Below are positions 1 through 7,224 of a stretch of DNA of 10,077 nt, one piece after another. Below the pieces are notes generated by a model. That model did not search any database. It was not told the DNA's origin and worked only from the letters and a program-made list of their open reading frames with translations. This DNA is from Bacteroidales bacterium (GTDB taxonomy: Bacteria; Bacteroidota; Bacteroidia; Bacteroidales; UBA932). The stretch is from NCBI GenBank assembly GCA_017631875.1, contig JAGBSL010000054.1, forward strand, positions 1 to 10,077. The letters are read 5' to 3'. Each line of letters begins with the position of its first letter. Position 1 is the first letter of the stretch. The position numbers were made by a program, and so were the translations under genes.

Positions 1-36
1 GTATCGGTCGGAGAGTCCATCATCACAATCGGATAA
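1..36 (+). CDS. C-terminal end of a biotin carboxyl carrier-like protein (decarboxylase gamma/biotin subunit), partial
   Basis: The first 11 codons read VSVGESIITIG and then stop (TAA at 34-36). This matches the last beta-strand of biotinyl/lipoyl carrier domains, which typically end in a G-D/E-x-(L/I)-(L/I)-x-I-(G/E) pattern. The biotinylated lysine would lie upstream, outside the window. The next gene starts 3 bp after the stop and encodes the membrane beta subunit of a Na+-pumping decarboxylase. That is the expected partner, because the biotin carrier brings the carboxyl group from the carboxyltransferase subunit to the beta subunit. The identity rests on a very short tail plus context. 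Confidence 0.7.
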   Translation, partial: VSVGESIITIG

Positions 37-39
37 GTC

Positions 40-1182
40 ATGGATACTATCATAGACAGCCTTGTGCAGTTCCTGCAGTACACAGGATTCGCAAGCATCA
101 CGTTCAAGCATCTTGTGATGATGTGCATAGGCATAGCATTCATCACAATGGCTATCAAGAAGGACTGGGAGCCGCTGCTCCTGGTTCCGATAGGCTTCGG
201 AATAATCATAGGAAACATACCTTTTGCACCGGGACTTCAGATCGGCATATATGAAGAAGGTTCCGTATTGAACATACTATACCAGGGTGTGCAGCACGGT
301 TGGTATCCACCTTTGATATTCCTCGGAATCGGAGCGATGACCGACTTCTCGTCACTGATCTCGCAGCCTCGCCTGCTGATGATCGGAGCAGCAGCCCAGG
401 TCGGCATATTCGGAGCATACATCGCCGCGATGCACCTTGGCTTCACCCCGGCTGAGGCCGGCGCCATAGGCATCATCGGAGGCGCTGACGGTCCTACAGC
501 CATCTTCCTCACCTCCAAGCTGGCGCCTCACCTGATGGGTCCTATCGCAGTATCAGCATACTCATACATGGCACTTGTGCCTGTGATCCAGCGTCCTATC
601 ATGCTGATGATGACCACGAAGAAAGAAAGACTCATCCGCATGAAGAACCCAAGAGAAGTGACCCAGAGAGAGAAGATCATCTTCCCTATTGTCGGCTTCA
701 TCATCACGGCCCTGATCGTGCCTTCGGGCCTTCCGCTGCTTGGCATGCTGTTCTTCGGCAACCTTCTCAAGGAAAGCGGAGTGACAAAGAGACTGGCCGA
801 GACCGCACGCGGACCGCTCATCGACGTGGTTACAATCCTGATCGGAGTCACGGTAGGATGCTCGACTCAGGCAGACGTCTTCCTGACAGGAGATTCCATA
901 AAGATCTTCTTCCTCGGACTGCTTTCCTTCATTATAGCGACAATATGCGGAGTCGGCTTCGCAAAGATCATGAACCTGTTCTATAAAAAAGGAAATAAAA
1001 TTAATCCGCTCATAGGTAACGCAGGAGTGTCTGCTGTTCCGGATGCGGCAAGAGTATCACAGAACGTAGGACGCGAGTTTGACCCGCAGAACCACCTCCT
1101 CCCTCACGCCATGGCCCCTAACGTGGCCGGTGTGATCGGTTCGGCCGTGGCTGCCGGTATCCTCCTCAGCTTCCTTGGATAA
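40..1182 (+). CDS. Na+-translocating decarboxylase beta subunit (methylmalonyl-CoA or oxaloacetate decarboxylase type)
   Basis: This 380-aa integral membrane protein belongs to the OadB/MmdB/GcdB family. The family decarboxylates carboxybiotin on the carrier subunit and couples this to Na+ export across the cytoplasmic membrane. The sequence is a series of hydrophobic helices and contains the family signature GGADGPTAIF (about residues 147-156). Its aspartate, D150, corresponds to the essential membrane aspartate of Klebsiella OadB. The second signature, GNAGVSAVPDAARV (about residues 326-339), contains the conserved Asn and Ser of the ion path. The start at 40 lies 3 bp after the preceding biotin-carrier stop and gives a hydrophobic N-terminus of normal length. 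The family is certain. The substrate cannot be read from this subunit, but in Bacteroidales this arrangement usually belongs to methylmalonyl-CoA decarboxylation in propionate formation, so an mmdB role is inferred. Confidence 0.93.
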   Translation: MDTIIDSLVQFLQYTGFASITFKHLVMMCIGIAFITMAIKKDWEPLLLVPIGFGIIIGNIPFAPGLQIGIYEEGSVLNILYQGVQHGWYPPLIFLGIGAMTDFSSLISQPRLLMIGAAAQVGIFGAYIAAMHLGFTPAEAGAIGIIGGADGPTAIFLTSKLAPHLMGPIAVSAYSYMALVPVIQRPIMLMMTTKKERLIRMKNPREVTQREKIIFPIVGFIITALIVPSGLPLLGMLFFGNLLKESGVTKRLAETARGPLIDVVTILIGVTVGCSTQADVFLTGDSIKIFFLGLLSFIIATICGVGFAKIMNLFYKKGNKINPLIGNAGVSAVPDAARVSQNVGREFDPQNHLLPHAMAPNVAGVIGSAVAAGILLSFLG

Positions 1183-1188
1183 ACTACT

Positions 1189-4100
1189 ATGATTTTACTT
1201 GAAAATAAAATATACATCCTGGACGGCGCCATGGGCACGATGATCCAGAAGTTCGGAGTTGCGGAGGCAGACAACAACAGCGAACGCCTCAACCTGACAC
1301 GCCCGGACGCCATAAAGAAGATTCATAAGGAATACATTGCGGCTGGCGCCGACATCATAGAGACCAACACATTCAGCGCCAACGCGATCTCGCAGGCTGA
1401 ATACGGATGTTCCGACCTTGCACCTCAGATGGCATACGAAGGCGCACGAATAGCGCGCGAAGCGGCTGACGAAGCCGCGGCCATTGCAGCCGAGATCGGC
1501 CTTACGCGCAAGGTGTGGGTCGCAGGAAGCATGGGCCCGACATCGAAGTCGCTGTCCCTCTCACCTGACGCTTCGGATCCGGCATTCAGGCCATACTCCT
1601 TTGACCAGATGTATGAGGCATACCGCGAGCAGGCCGAAGCTTTGATCCGCGGAGGAGTCGACATGATTCTTATCGAGACCTGCTTCGATTCACTGAACAC
1701 AAAGGCGGCATTGTCGGCGATTGCAGACTGTCAGGAAGGTTTCCCGGTGATAATCTCAGTATCAGTGAGCGACAGGAGCGGCCGCACATTGACAGGTCAG
1801 ACACTTGAAGCATTCTACACGTCAGTCAAGCACTACCCTATCCTGGCATTCGGACTGAACTGCTCGCTGGGAGCGTCAGACATGACCCCGCTTGTGGAGG
1901 ACATGGGCAGATGGTGCGGATGCGCCGTAAGCTGCTATCCGAACGCCGGTCTGCCAAACGAGATGGGAGGCTATGACCAGAGTCCTGAGGAGATGGCGCA
2001 GCATGTCAAGGAAATAGCATCAAGAGGCCTCGTCAACATTGTCGGAGGCTGCTGTGGCACCACTCCTGACCACATCAGGGCCATTGCATCAGCCATAAAA
2101 GGCATCAAGCCACGCGCGCTTGACCTCCCGTCCACAAAAAACGCCAAAATCATGGACGGCAGTTCAAATTTCGGTGTTCCGTCCATGAAAACCGCCAAAA
2201 ACGTGGACGGCAACATGGCAGAGTCATTAAAAGTCAGCGGACTGGAGGCTGTGACAGTGGACGTAAAACTGAACAATTTCACCAATGTAGGCGAAAGGAC
2301 CAATGTCGCAGGCTCGAGAAAGTTCGCACGCCTGATAGCCGAAGGAAAGTTCGACGAGGCTCTGCAGATTGCAGCCAAGCAGATCGAGGACGGCGCTACC
2401 ATCATCGATATAAACATGGACGATGCCATGCTGGACAGCACGAAGGAGATGGAGCGCTTCGTGCGATATATCTCCAATGATCCCGCTGTAGCAAAGGCTG
2501 CCCTGATGATAGACTCGTCACATTGGGAAACCATTCTTGCCGGCCTTAAGAATGCACAGGGCAAGTGCATCGTCAACTCCATCAGTCTGAAGGAAGGTCC
2601 TGAGGAGTTTGTCAGAAAGGCAAAGGCTATCAAGGCACTCGGAGCAGCCATGGTAGTGATGGCATTCGACGAGGAAGGCCAGGCAACCACATACGAGAGG
2701 AAGATAGCGATCTGTTCAAGAGCCTACAAGTTGCTTACGGAAGAGGCAGGCGTTGCACCGCAAGATATAATCTTTGACGTGAATATCCTTTCCATCGGAA
2801 CTGGCATCGAGGAACACGCTAAATATGCAGTGGACTTCATAGAGGCCGTCAGATGGATAAAGGCAAATCTTCCTGGAGCACTTACCTCCGGAGGGGTATC
2901 TAATCTTTCATTCGCATTCCGTGGCAACAACGCCGTGCGTGAGGCAATGCATTCAGCATTCCTATATCACGCGATCAAGGCGGGCCTTGACATGGCGATT
3001 GTCAATCCGTCCATGCTGCAGATCTATGACGAGATCGAGCCGGAACTGCTTAAATGCGTAGAAGACGTTATCTTCGACACGGACGCACATGCGACAGAAA
3101 GGCTCATAGACAAGGCGGCAAGGATGAAGGATGAGGCTGCAAGTAAATCAGAAGTCCATCATGAGCATCATCACCATCATTGTTCATGCGGCTGCTGTCA
3201 CGACCACTCGGACACAACAGCCTCCCGCCTGAACACCGCCCTCATTAAAGGCCGCACAGACACCCTGAAGCAGGACCTTGAAGAGGCAATGAAAGAATAC
3301 GGAAGCGCGGTGAGGATCATAGAAGGTCCCCTGATGGAGGGTATGGAAGCGGTCGGAAAACTCTTCGGCGAAGGCAAGATGTTCCTTCCGCAGGTCGTCA
3401 AGTCAGCCAAGGTCATGAGAGATGCGGTGGAGATCCTCCAGCCATATATGGATTCGGCTGCTGACACAACCGAATCCACAAGACCGAAGATTGTCATCGC
3501 CACAGTCAAGGGAGACGTCCATGACATAGGAAAGAACATCACAGGCATTGTACTGAGCTGCAACGGTTTCGACATCCACGACCTCGGTGTGATGGTCGAC
3601 AAGGAGACAATCCTTTCGGAAGCCGACAGGATCGGAGCCGATATCATTGCTGTCAGCGGACTCATCACTCCGTCGCTTTATCAGATGGAAGAACTCTGCC
3701 GGGAGATGAAGTCAAGAGACATGAACACTCCTCTTTTCATTGGTGGAGCGACTACCTCAGCGCTGCATACAGCCGTGAAGCTTGCACCTCTTTATGAGCA
3801 TGTATTTTACGGCGCAGATGCATCTGCAGCGGCAGTTCTTGCAAACAGATGCATGCTTGACAGAGAAGCTTTCGAGGCGGAGCAGCATGCCGAGCAGGAA
3901 CGCTTGAGAAACATGTACAATAACAAGGATCGCGAGGCTGATACGGCCGACGAAGAGATGAAAGCGGCGCCGCTCCATAACGACACTCCGGCTATCCCAT
4001 GTCCCGCAGACATCGCGGCGAGGGAGCTGAAGACAGAAGAAGTCATGCCGTACTTCGACTGGAGGATGTTCTACGCCATCTGGGGAGTGAAATTCGGAAG

Positions 4101-4815
4101 CGCATCGCCGGAAGCGATGGAACTCATGCAGCTTCGTCAGGATGCGGAAGACGAATTGGCTTTAGGCAATTTCAAGATCATGCTGTCAGCGCGCTTCTTC
4201 ATGGGAGTATCCGAAAACGACTGCATTAAGGTAAAGGAGTCATTCATCATGCCGTTCATGAGGCAGGAAACAGGTGCGGGGTTATCACTATGCGACTTCG
4301 TAGCTCCGGCACCCGCGGTAGGATCCCCTTTCGGAGTCTTCACAATATGCGTAAAAGCAAGAAACAACGCCCATGAAGAAGGCTGTTGCTGCCCGGCATG
4401 CAGCAACAAGTACGAAGATATGGTGGCAAAAGCCGTAAGACTGACCATGGCCGAGGCTGCATCGAAGTGGTTGGATAAGGAGATTCTTCACTTCGTTCAG
4501 AATAACAAAGGCGGCAGCCTGAATGACATCAAGGTCATCAAGCCGGCCGCAGGCTACTCAAGCTGTCCGGATCACACCCTGAAACGCGACATAATGATGC
4601 TGCTCTCAGGAGAATATGATCTCGGAATCAAGCTGACCGAGAGCTTTGCAATGATTCCGGAAGCAAGCATCTGCGGACTGATATTCATGCACCCGGAAGC
4701 CCGTTATCCGGAAATCCGTCGCATCAGCAGAGAACAATACGAAAATTACGCGGCACGAAGAGGCATGGACGATGAAACTGCCCGCCGCTTCCTCGGCCAC
4801 CTCCTCAAAGCGTAA
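1189..4815 (+). CDS. metH: Cobalamin-dependent methionine synthase (5-methyltetrahydrofolate-homocysteine methyltransferase)
   Basis: The 1208-aa protein has the full MetH module order and transfers a methyl group from 5-methyl-THF via cob(I)alamin to homocysteine in the cytosol. Homocysteine domain, about residues 8-305: LDGAMGTMIQ near the start, and zinc ligands C225 (in GLNCSLG) and C288/C289 (in GGCCGTT). Folate domain, about 350-635: NVGERTNVAGSRKF at 366-379. Cap and B12 domains, about 676-900: DVHDIGKN at 776-783, with H778 as the lower cobalt ligand, then SGLITPSL and GGATTS. Reactivation (AdoMet) domain, about 950-1208: FDW with D957, KPAAGYSSCPDH from 1118, and KLTESFAM. Oddities are a palindromic repeat in the first linker (residues 314-341), a His/Cys-rich stretch at 657-673, a CCCPAC insertion at 1066-1071, and Lys1118 where E. 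coli has Arg. The start at 1189 is 6 bp after the upstream stop. The N-terminus is shorter than in E. coli, but the first catalytic strand is complete. Confidence 0.97.
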   Translation: MILLENKIYILDGAMGTMIQKFGVAEADNNSERLNLTRPDAIKKIHKEYIAAGADIIETNTFSANAISQAEYGCSDLAPQMAYEGARIAREAADEAAAIAAEIGLTRKVWVAGSMGPTSKSLSLSPDASDPAFRPYSFDQMYEAYREQAEALIRGGVDMILIETCFDSLNTKAALSAIADCQEGFPVIISVSVSDRSGRTLTGQTLEAFYTSVKHYPILAFGLNCSLGASDMTPLVEDMGRWCGCAVSCYPNAGLPNEMGGYDQSPEEMAQHVKEIASRGLVNIVGGCCGTTPDHIRAIASAIKGIKPRALDLPSTKNAKIMDGSSNFGVPSMKTAKNVDGNMAESLKVSGLEAVTVDVKLNNFTNVGERTNVAGSRKFARLIAEGKFDEALQIAAKQIEDGATIIDINMDDAMLDSTKEMERFVRYISNDPAVAKAALMIDSSHWETILAGLKNAQGKCIVNSISLKEGPEEFVRKAKAIKALGAAMVVMAFDEEGQATTYERKIAICSRAYKLLTEEAGVAPQDIIFDVNILSIGTGIEEHAKYAVDFIEAVRWIKANLPGALTSGGVSNLSFAFRGNNAVREAMHSAFLYHAIKAGLDMAIVNPSMLQIYDEIEPELLKCVEDVIFDTDAHATERLIDKAARMKDEAASKSEVHHEHHHHHCSCGCCHDHSDTTASRLNTALIKGRTDTLKQDLEEAMKEYGSAVRIIEGPLMEGMEAVGKLFGEGKMFLPQVVKSAKVMRDAVEILQPYMDSAADTTESTRPKIVIATVKGDVHDIGKNITGIVLSCNGFDIHDLGVMVDKETILSEADRIGADIIAVSGLITPSLYQMEELCREMKSRDMNTPLFIGGATTSALHTAVKLAPLYEHVFYGADASAAAVLANRCMLDREAFEAEQHAEQERLRNMYNNKDREADTADEEMKAAPLHNDTPAIPCPADIAARELKTEEVMPYFDWRMFYAIWGVKFGSASPEAMELMQLRQDAEDELALGNFKIMLSARFFMGVSENDCIKVKESFIMPFMRQETGAGLSLCDFVAPAPAVGSPFGVFTICVKARNNAHEEGCCCPACSNKYEDMVAKAVRLTMAEAASKWLDKEILHFVQNNKGGSLNDIKVIKPAAGYSSCPDHTLKRDIMMLLSGEYDLGIKLTESFAMIPEASICGLIFMHPEARYPEIRRISREQYENYAARRGMDDETARRFLGHLLKA
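2128..2211 (+). repeat. Paired palindromic repeat inside metH (homocysteine/folate linker)
   Basis: Two 33-bp copies (2128-2160 and 2179-2211) match at 28 of 33 positions and lie 51 bp apart from start to start. Each copy begins with CCGTCCA and ends with TGGACGG (followed by C), which are reverse complements, so each copy is itself an inverted repeat around an A-rich core. Between the copies, TCATGGACGG (2150-2159) and CCGTCCATGA (2179-2188) form a perfect 10-bp inverted repeat with a 19-nt loop. The block adds residues 314-341 of MetH in frame, at the junction of two domains where an insertion should be tolerated. The similar repeat units in protein are PSTKNAKIMDG and PSMKTAKNVDG. Both the symmetry and the direct repetition are read directly from the sequence. 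That it is a dispersed element is an inference. Confidence 0.8.
3157..3207 (+). other. His/Cys-rich putative metal-binding segment of MetH
   Basis: Residues 657-673 read HHEHHHHHCSCGCCHDH: nine histidines, four cysteines and two acidic residues within 17 positions. The segment lies in the linker between the end of the folate domain and the start of the four-helix cobalamin cap domain. E. coli MetH has no comparable stretch here, as far as I know. Such composition is typical of metal-storage or metallochaperone tails for Zn, Ni or Co, so metal binding is a reasonable inference. The zinc ligands of the enzyme itself (C225, C288, C289) lie far upstream in sequence. The run of CAT/CAC codons could also have grown by triplet slippage. 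Confidence 0.6.
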
Positions 4816-4925
4816 CAGATAACCAATTGATTACCAAACAACTACGCAAGTATCCTGCATGGCACGGAAGGCAGGACACACATCCAAAACATTGAGGCTC
4901 AACACTATAGAAGAACACACAAATA

Positions 4926-5879
4926 ATGAAGGTAACAGACATATTGGCCAGCAGCACGAAGGCATACCCGTCGCTTGAGATTGTGCCGCCGATGAGGGGC
5001 ATGACAAAGAACGAACTGCTCGAAAGCATCGCTCCGTTCATGGAGTTCAGTCCGAAATACATCAATGTGACCAGTCACAGGGATGAGTATGAATTCAAGA
5101 GCGAGGCCGACGGAAGCTTCAGCCGTCACCTGGTGCGCAACCGCATCAGCGAGACGACCGTTTGTGCGGCAATCATGGACAGATATGATGTGGAGGTCAT
5201 TCCGCATATCATCTGTGCAGGTACAACCAAAGAAGAGATCGAAAGCAAGCTTGACAATCTGGAGTTCCTGGGCATCAACAACATAGTCGCGCTCAGAGGT
5301 GACAGCATGGCCAGCGAGAAACGCTTTACCCCTACTCCTGGAGGATATGCCTACGCAAGCGAACTCGTAGAAGGAATCAGAAACTATCAGGGAAGCGCCA
5401 GCTATCAGAGAAGGAGCAAGGCAGACGACAGGTACTTCTGCATCGGTGTGGGAGGGTACCCTGAGAAGCACTTCGAAGCGCCGAACCTGGAGAGTGACAT
5501 AGCCAACCTCAAGAAGAAGGTCGACGCCGGAGCCGACTACATAATCACGCAGATGTTCTTCGACAATCAGGTATATTACGACTTCGTCGACAAATGCCGC
5601 AAGGCCGGAATCGAGGTTCCGATAATACCTGGCCTGAAGCCGATATCATCATACAGGCAGCTGACATCGCTTCCTGAAGCATTTTCGCTGGATATTCCGG
5701 TAGACCTGACCAATGCAATCGAAGAAGTCAAGGACGAGAAGAATGCCATATATCAGATAGGTACGGAATGGTGCGCCATGCAGTGCAAAGACCTTATCGC
5801 CCACGGCGTTCCTGCTGTCCATTTCTACACGATGGGCAAATCCGAAAACATCACCAACATTCTGAAGAAATGTTTCTAA
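4926..5879 (+). CDS. metF: 5,10-methylenetetrahydrofolate reductase
   Basis: The 317-aa cytosolic flavoprotein (FAD) reduces 5,10-methylene-THF to 5-methyl-THF, the methyl donor of the MetH encoded upstream. Family features are SLEIVPP near the N-terminus, where E18 corresponds to the catalytic Glu28 of E. coli MetF. ALRGD at 122-126 has D126 matching the Asp120 that tunes the flavin, and ITQMFFDN contains the folate-contacting Gln region. PIIPGLKPI and the C-terminal VHFYTMGKS are also typical. It is about 20 residues longer than E. coli MetF, partly because of an insert around YQGSASYQRRSKADDRYF before the GVGGYPEKH motif. The start follows an A-rich stretch (ACACAAATA) with no Shine-Dalgarno, normal for Bacteroidetes. 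The 110-bp gap from metH shows no clear promoter or terminator, so cotranscription with metH is likely but not proven. Confidence 0.96.
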   Translation: MKVTDILASSTKAYPSLEIVPPMRGMTKNELLESIAPFMEFSPKYINVTSHRDEYEFKSEADGSFSRHLVRNRISETTVCAAIMDRYDVEVIPHIICAGTTKEEIESKLDNLEFLGINNIVALRGDSMASEKRFTPTPGGYAYASELVEGIRNYQGSASYQRRSKADDRYFCIGVGGYPEKHFEAPNLESDIANLKKKVDAGADYIITQMFFDNQVYYDFVDKCRKAGIEVPIIPGLKPISSYRQLTSLPEAFSLDIPVDLTNAIEEVKDEKNAIYQIGTEWCAMQCKDLIAHGVPAVHFYTMGKSENITNILKKCF

Positions 5880-5896
5880 TTTTTAAGGTTTTTCGG

Positions 5897-5927
5897 TTGT
5901 TTCCTTAATCTTTTATTATTAGATTTG
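5897..5927 (+). promoter_or_regulatory. Probable Bacteroidetes-type promoter of the V-ATPase operon
   Basis: The 96-bp gap between metF and the subunit E gene is strongly AT-rich, unlike the rest of the window. It contains TAGATTTG at 5920-5927, a full match to the Bacteroidetes -7 consensus TAnnTTTG. GTTG at 5896-5899 is a partial match to the -33 TTTG box, 20 nt upstream of the -7 box. Transcription would start a few bases after 5927, giving an A/T-rich leader of roughly 40-45 nt before the ATG at 5976. The match is by eye, and the -33 box is imperfect. Confidence 0.55.
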
Positions 5928-5975
5928 CAAGATTGATATAGAATTTAAAACAAAAACACATAATTAGTCAAAAAT

Positions 5976-6581
5976 ATGCAGAACAAATTGCAAGAACTGA
6001 CAGACAAGCTCTACAATGAGGGTCTGGCAAAGGGAAAACAGGAAGGCGAGGAAATCCTTGCCAAGGCAAAGGTTCAGGCAGAAGAGATTGTAGCCAAGGC
6101 TAAGGCCGAGGCTGCTGCAATCGTTTCTGCTGCTAACAAGGAGGCAGAAGACCTTAAGACCAAGGTTCAGGGCGACCTCAAGATGGCTGCAAGCCAGAGC
6201 GTAGCTGCCACAAAGAAGGACATCGAGACTCTCGTGGTTACAAAGATGACCGCCGGTGAGGTAGCAAAGGCACTTACATCGGCTGAGTTCGTAAAGGAAG
6301 TCATCATGGCTGTAGCAAAGGGATTCAACACTGAAGAGCCTGTTGACCTGGAGGTAGTTCTCCCTGAGGCTCTCAAGGCTGATCTTGAGTCATTCGTGAC
6401 AAAGGAGCTTGCAACAGTCCTCAAGTCAAACGTAGAGGCATCTTTCACAAAGAAGATCGCAGGCGGATTCACAATCGGTCCAAAGGACGGCGGATACTTC
6501 ATCAGCTTCACTGAGGAGACTTTCAACGCCCTCATTTCTGAGTATCTCAGACCTGCAACTAAGAAGATATTGTTTGGATAA
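5976..6581 (+). CDS. atpE: V/A-type ATP synthase subunit E (peripheral stalk)
   Basis: The 201-aa protein has the two-part structure of V/A-ATPase subunit E. Residues 1 to about 80 are a long charged helix rich in Ala, Lys and Glu (repeated AKAKAEA-type segments), expected to form a coiled coil with the partner stalk subunit. About residues 85-201 form a globular part (ending GGYFISFTEETFNALISEYLRPATKKILFG) that would contact the top of subunit B. The protein ties the catalytic head to the membrane part against rotation. It is the first gene of the operon, directly after the AT-rich promoter region. Its stop overlaps the next start by one base (TAATG). Highly repetitive Ala/Lys/Glu codons make similarity searches on the helix alone unreliable. 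The identification rests on architecture and gene order. Confidence 0.88.
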   Translation: MQNKLQELTDKLYNEGLAKGKQEGEEILAKAKVQAEEIVAKAKAEAAAIVSAANKEAEDLKTKVQGDLKMAASQSVAATKKDIETLVVTKMTAGEVAKALTSAEFVKEVIMAVAKGFNTEEPVDLEVVLPEALKADLESFVTKELATVLKSNVEASFTKKIAGGFTIGPKDGGYFISFTEETFNALISEYLRPATKKILFG

Positions 6582-7207
6582 TGAACAATTACGAATACAT
6601 AATAACCAGTCTCCCGGACATAACCACCGGATGGAAATTCGGCGAGAAGACCCCTGAGGACTACATCGAAGAGATCACAAGCCTCTGTTCAGCAAAGGAC
6701 AAGGCTGCGATCGCTTTTCTGCTTGAAGGCTTCGATGACACAAAGCTTGCTCTGGAATTCTACATCTCCGCGATCACGCACAGGAACAGGTTCATCAGGG
6801 AGTACTTCCTCTTCGACCTCAACGTGCGCAACGCAAAGGTAAAGTACCTCAACAGAGCACTTGGAAGACCGGCAGACAAAGACGTCCTTACCTTTGGCGA
6901 GGAGGCTCCTGTGTCAGTGCTTGACGCTGTCGCAGCAGAGTTCGAGGAAGCAGCCGCTCTTGAGGCGGTGTTCAATCTCGGTGACATACTCGCAAGAGAG
7001 AGAGGCATCGACGACCTTATGTGGGACAAGATCAGCTCACTGACAACATTCCACTACTTCGACATCGAGGTGATTCTCGGATTTGTGGCCAAACTGAACA
7101 TCGTTGCACGTTGGTTCAGACTGGACGAACAGACCGGACGTGAGATGTTCAAGAAGCTGGTAGACGAAGTAAGAGGCACATTCAAGGGTGTCGAATATAA
7201 CGGATAA
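6581..7207 (+). CDS. DUF2764 family protein of the V-type ATPase operon
   Basis: The 208-aa soluble, mostly helical, acidic protein starts NNYEYIITSLPDI, the (Y/F)-x-(V/I)-x-SLP opening typical of DUF2764. The family is found in V-type ATPase operons of Bacteroidetes, Chlamydiae and spirochaetes, between the genes for subunits E and A. No catalytic motif, signal peptide or membrane helix is visible. The start codon shares one base with the subunit E stop, so translation is probably coupled. The gene for subunit A follows after 17 bp. In archaeal and enterococcal operons the genes for subunit C (the rotor funnel) and subunit F occupy this part of the cluster, so a stalk role replacing C is a reasonable inference but not shown here. 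The family assignment is from memory of the motif and gene order. Confidence 0.8.
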   Translation: MNNYEYIITSLPDITTGWKFGEKTPEDYIEEITSLCSAKDKAAIAFLLEGFDDTKLALEFYISAITHRNRFIREYFLFDLNVRNAKVKYLNRALGRPADKDVLTFGEEAPVSVLDAVAAEFEEAAALEAVFNLGDILARERGIDDLMWDKISSLTTFHYFDIEVILGFVAKLNIVARWFRLDEQTGREMFKKLVDEVRGTFKGVEYNG

Positions 7208-7224
7208 TTAATAATCAAGACAAT

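Noticed and set aside
1971..2690. Antisense 239-codon open frame over metH
   Set aside because: It is a shadow of metH. Its only interesting part is the palindromic block, which reads similarly on both strands because of its symmetry.
4816..4925. Possible SAM riboswitch, promoter or terminator between metH and metF
   Set aside because: I looked for a SAM-II-like pattern, a TAnnTTTG box and a GC hairpin followed by a T-run. None is convincing. Only a small imperfect palindrome (TAACCAATTGATTA, 4820-4833) is present, which is too weak to call.
4905..5471. Antisense 188-codon open frame over metF
   Set aside because: It lies opposite metF, has no recognisable domain and a composition typical of reverse-strand shadows, while metF is strongly conserved.
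5880..5920. Rho-independent terminator after metF
   Set aside because: There are T-rich stretches, but no inverted repeat able to form a stable stem precedes them.
5976..6200. Repeated AAGGC(A/T)-type units at the start of the subunit E gene as a DNA repeat
   Set aside because: The repetition follows from the Ala-Lys-Glu coiled-coil sequence and preferred codons. It is irregular and not a separate repeat element.
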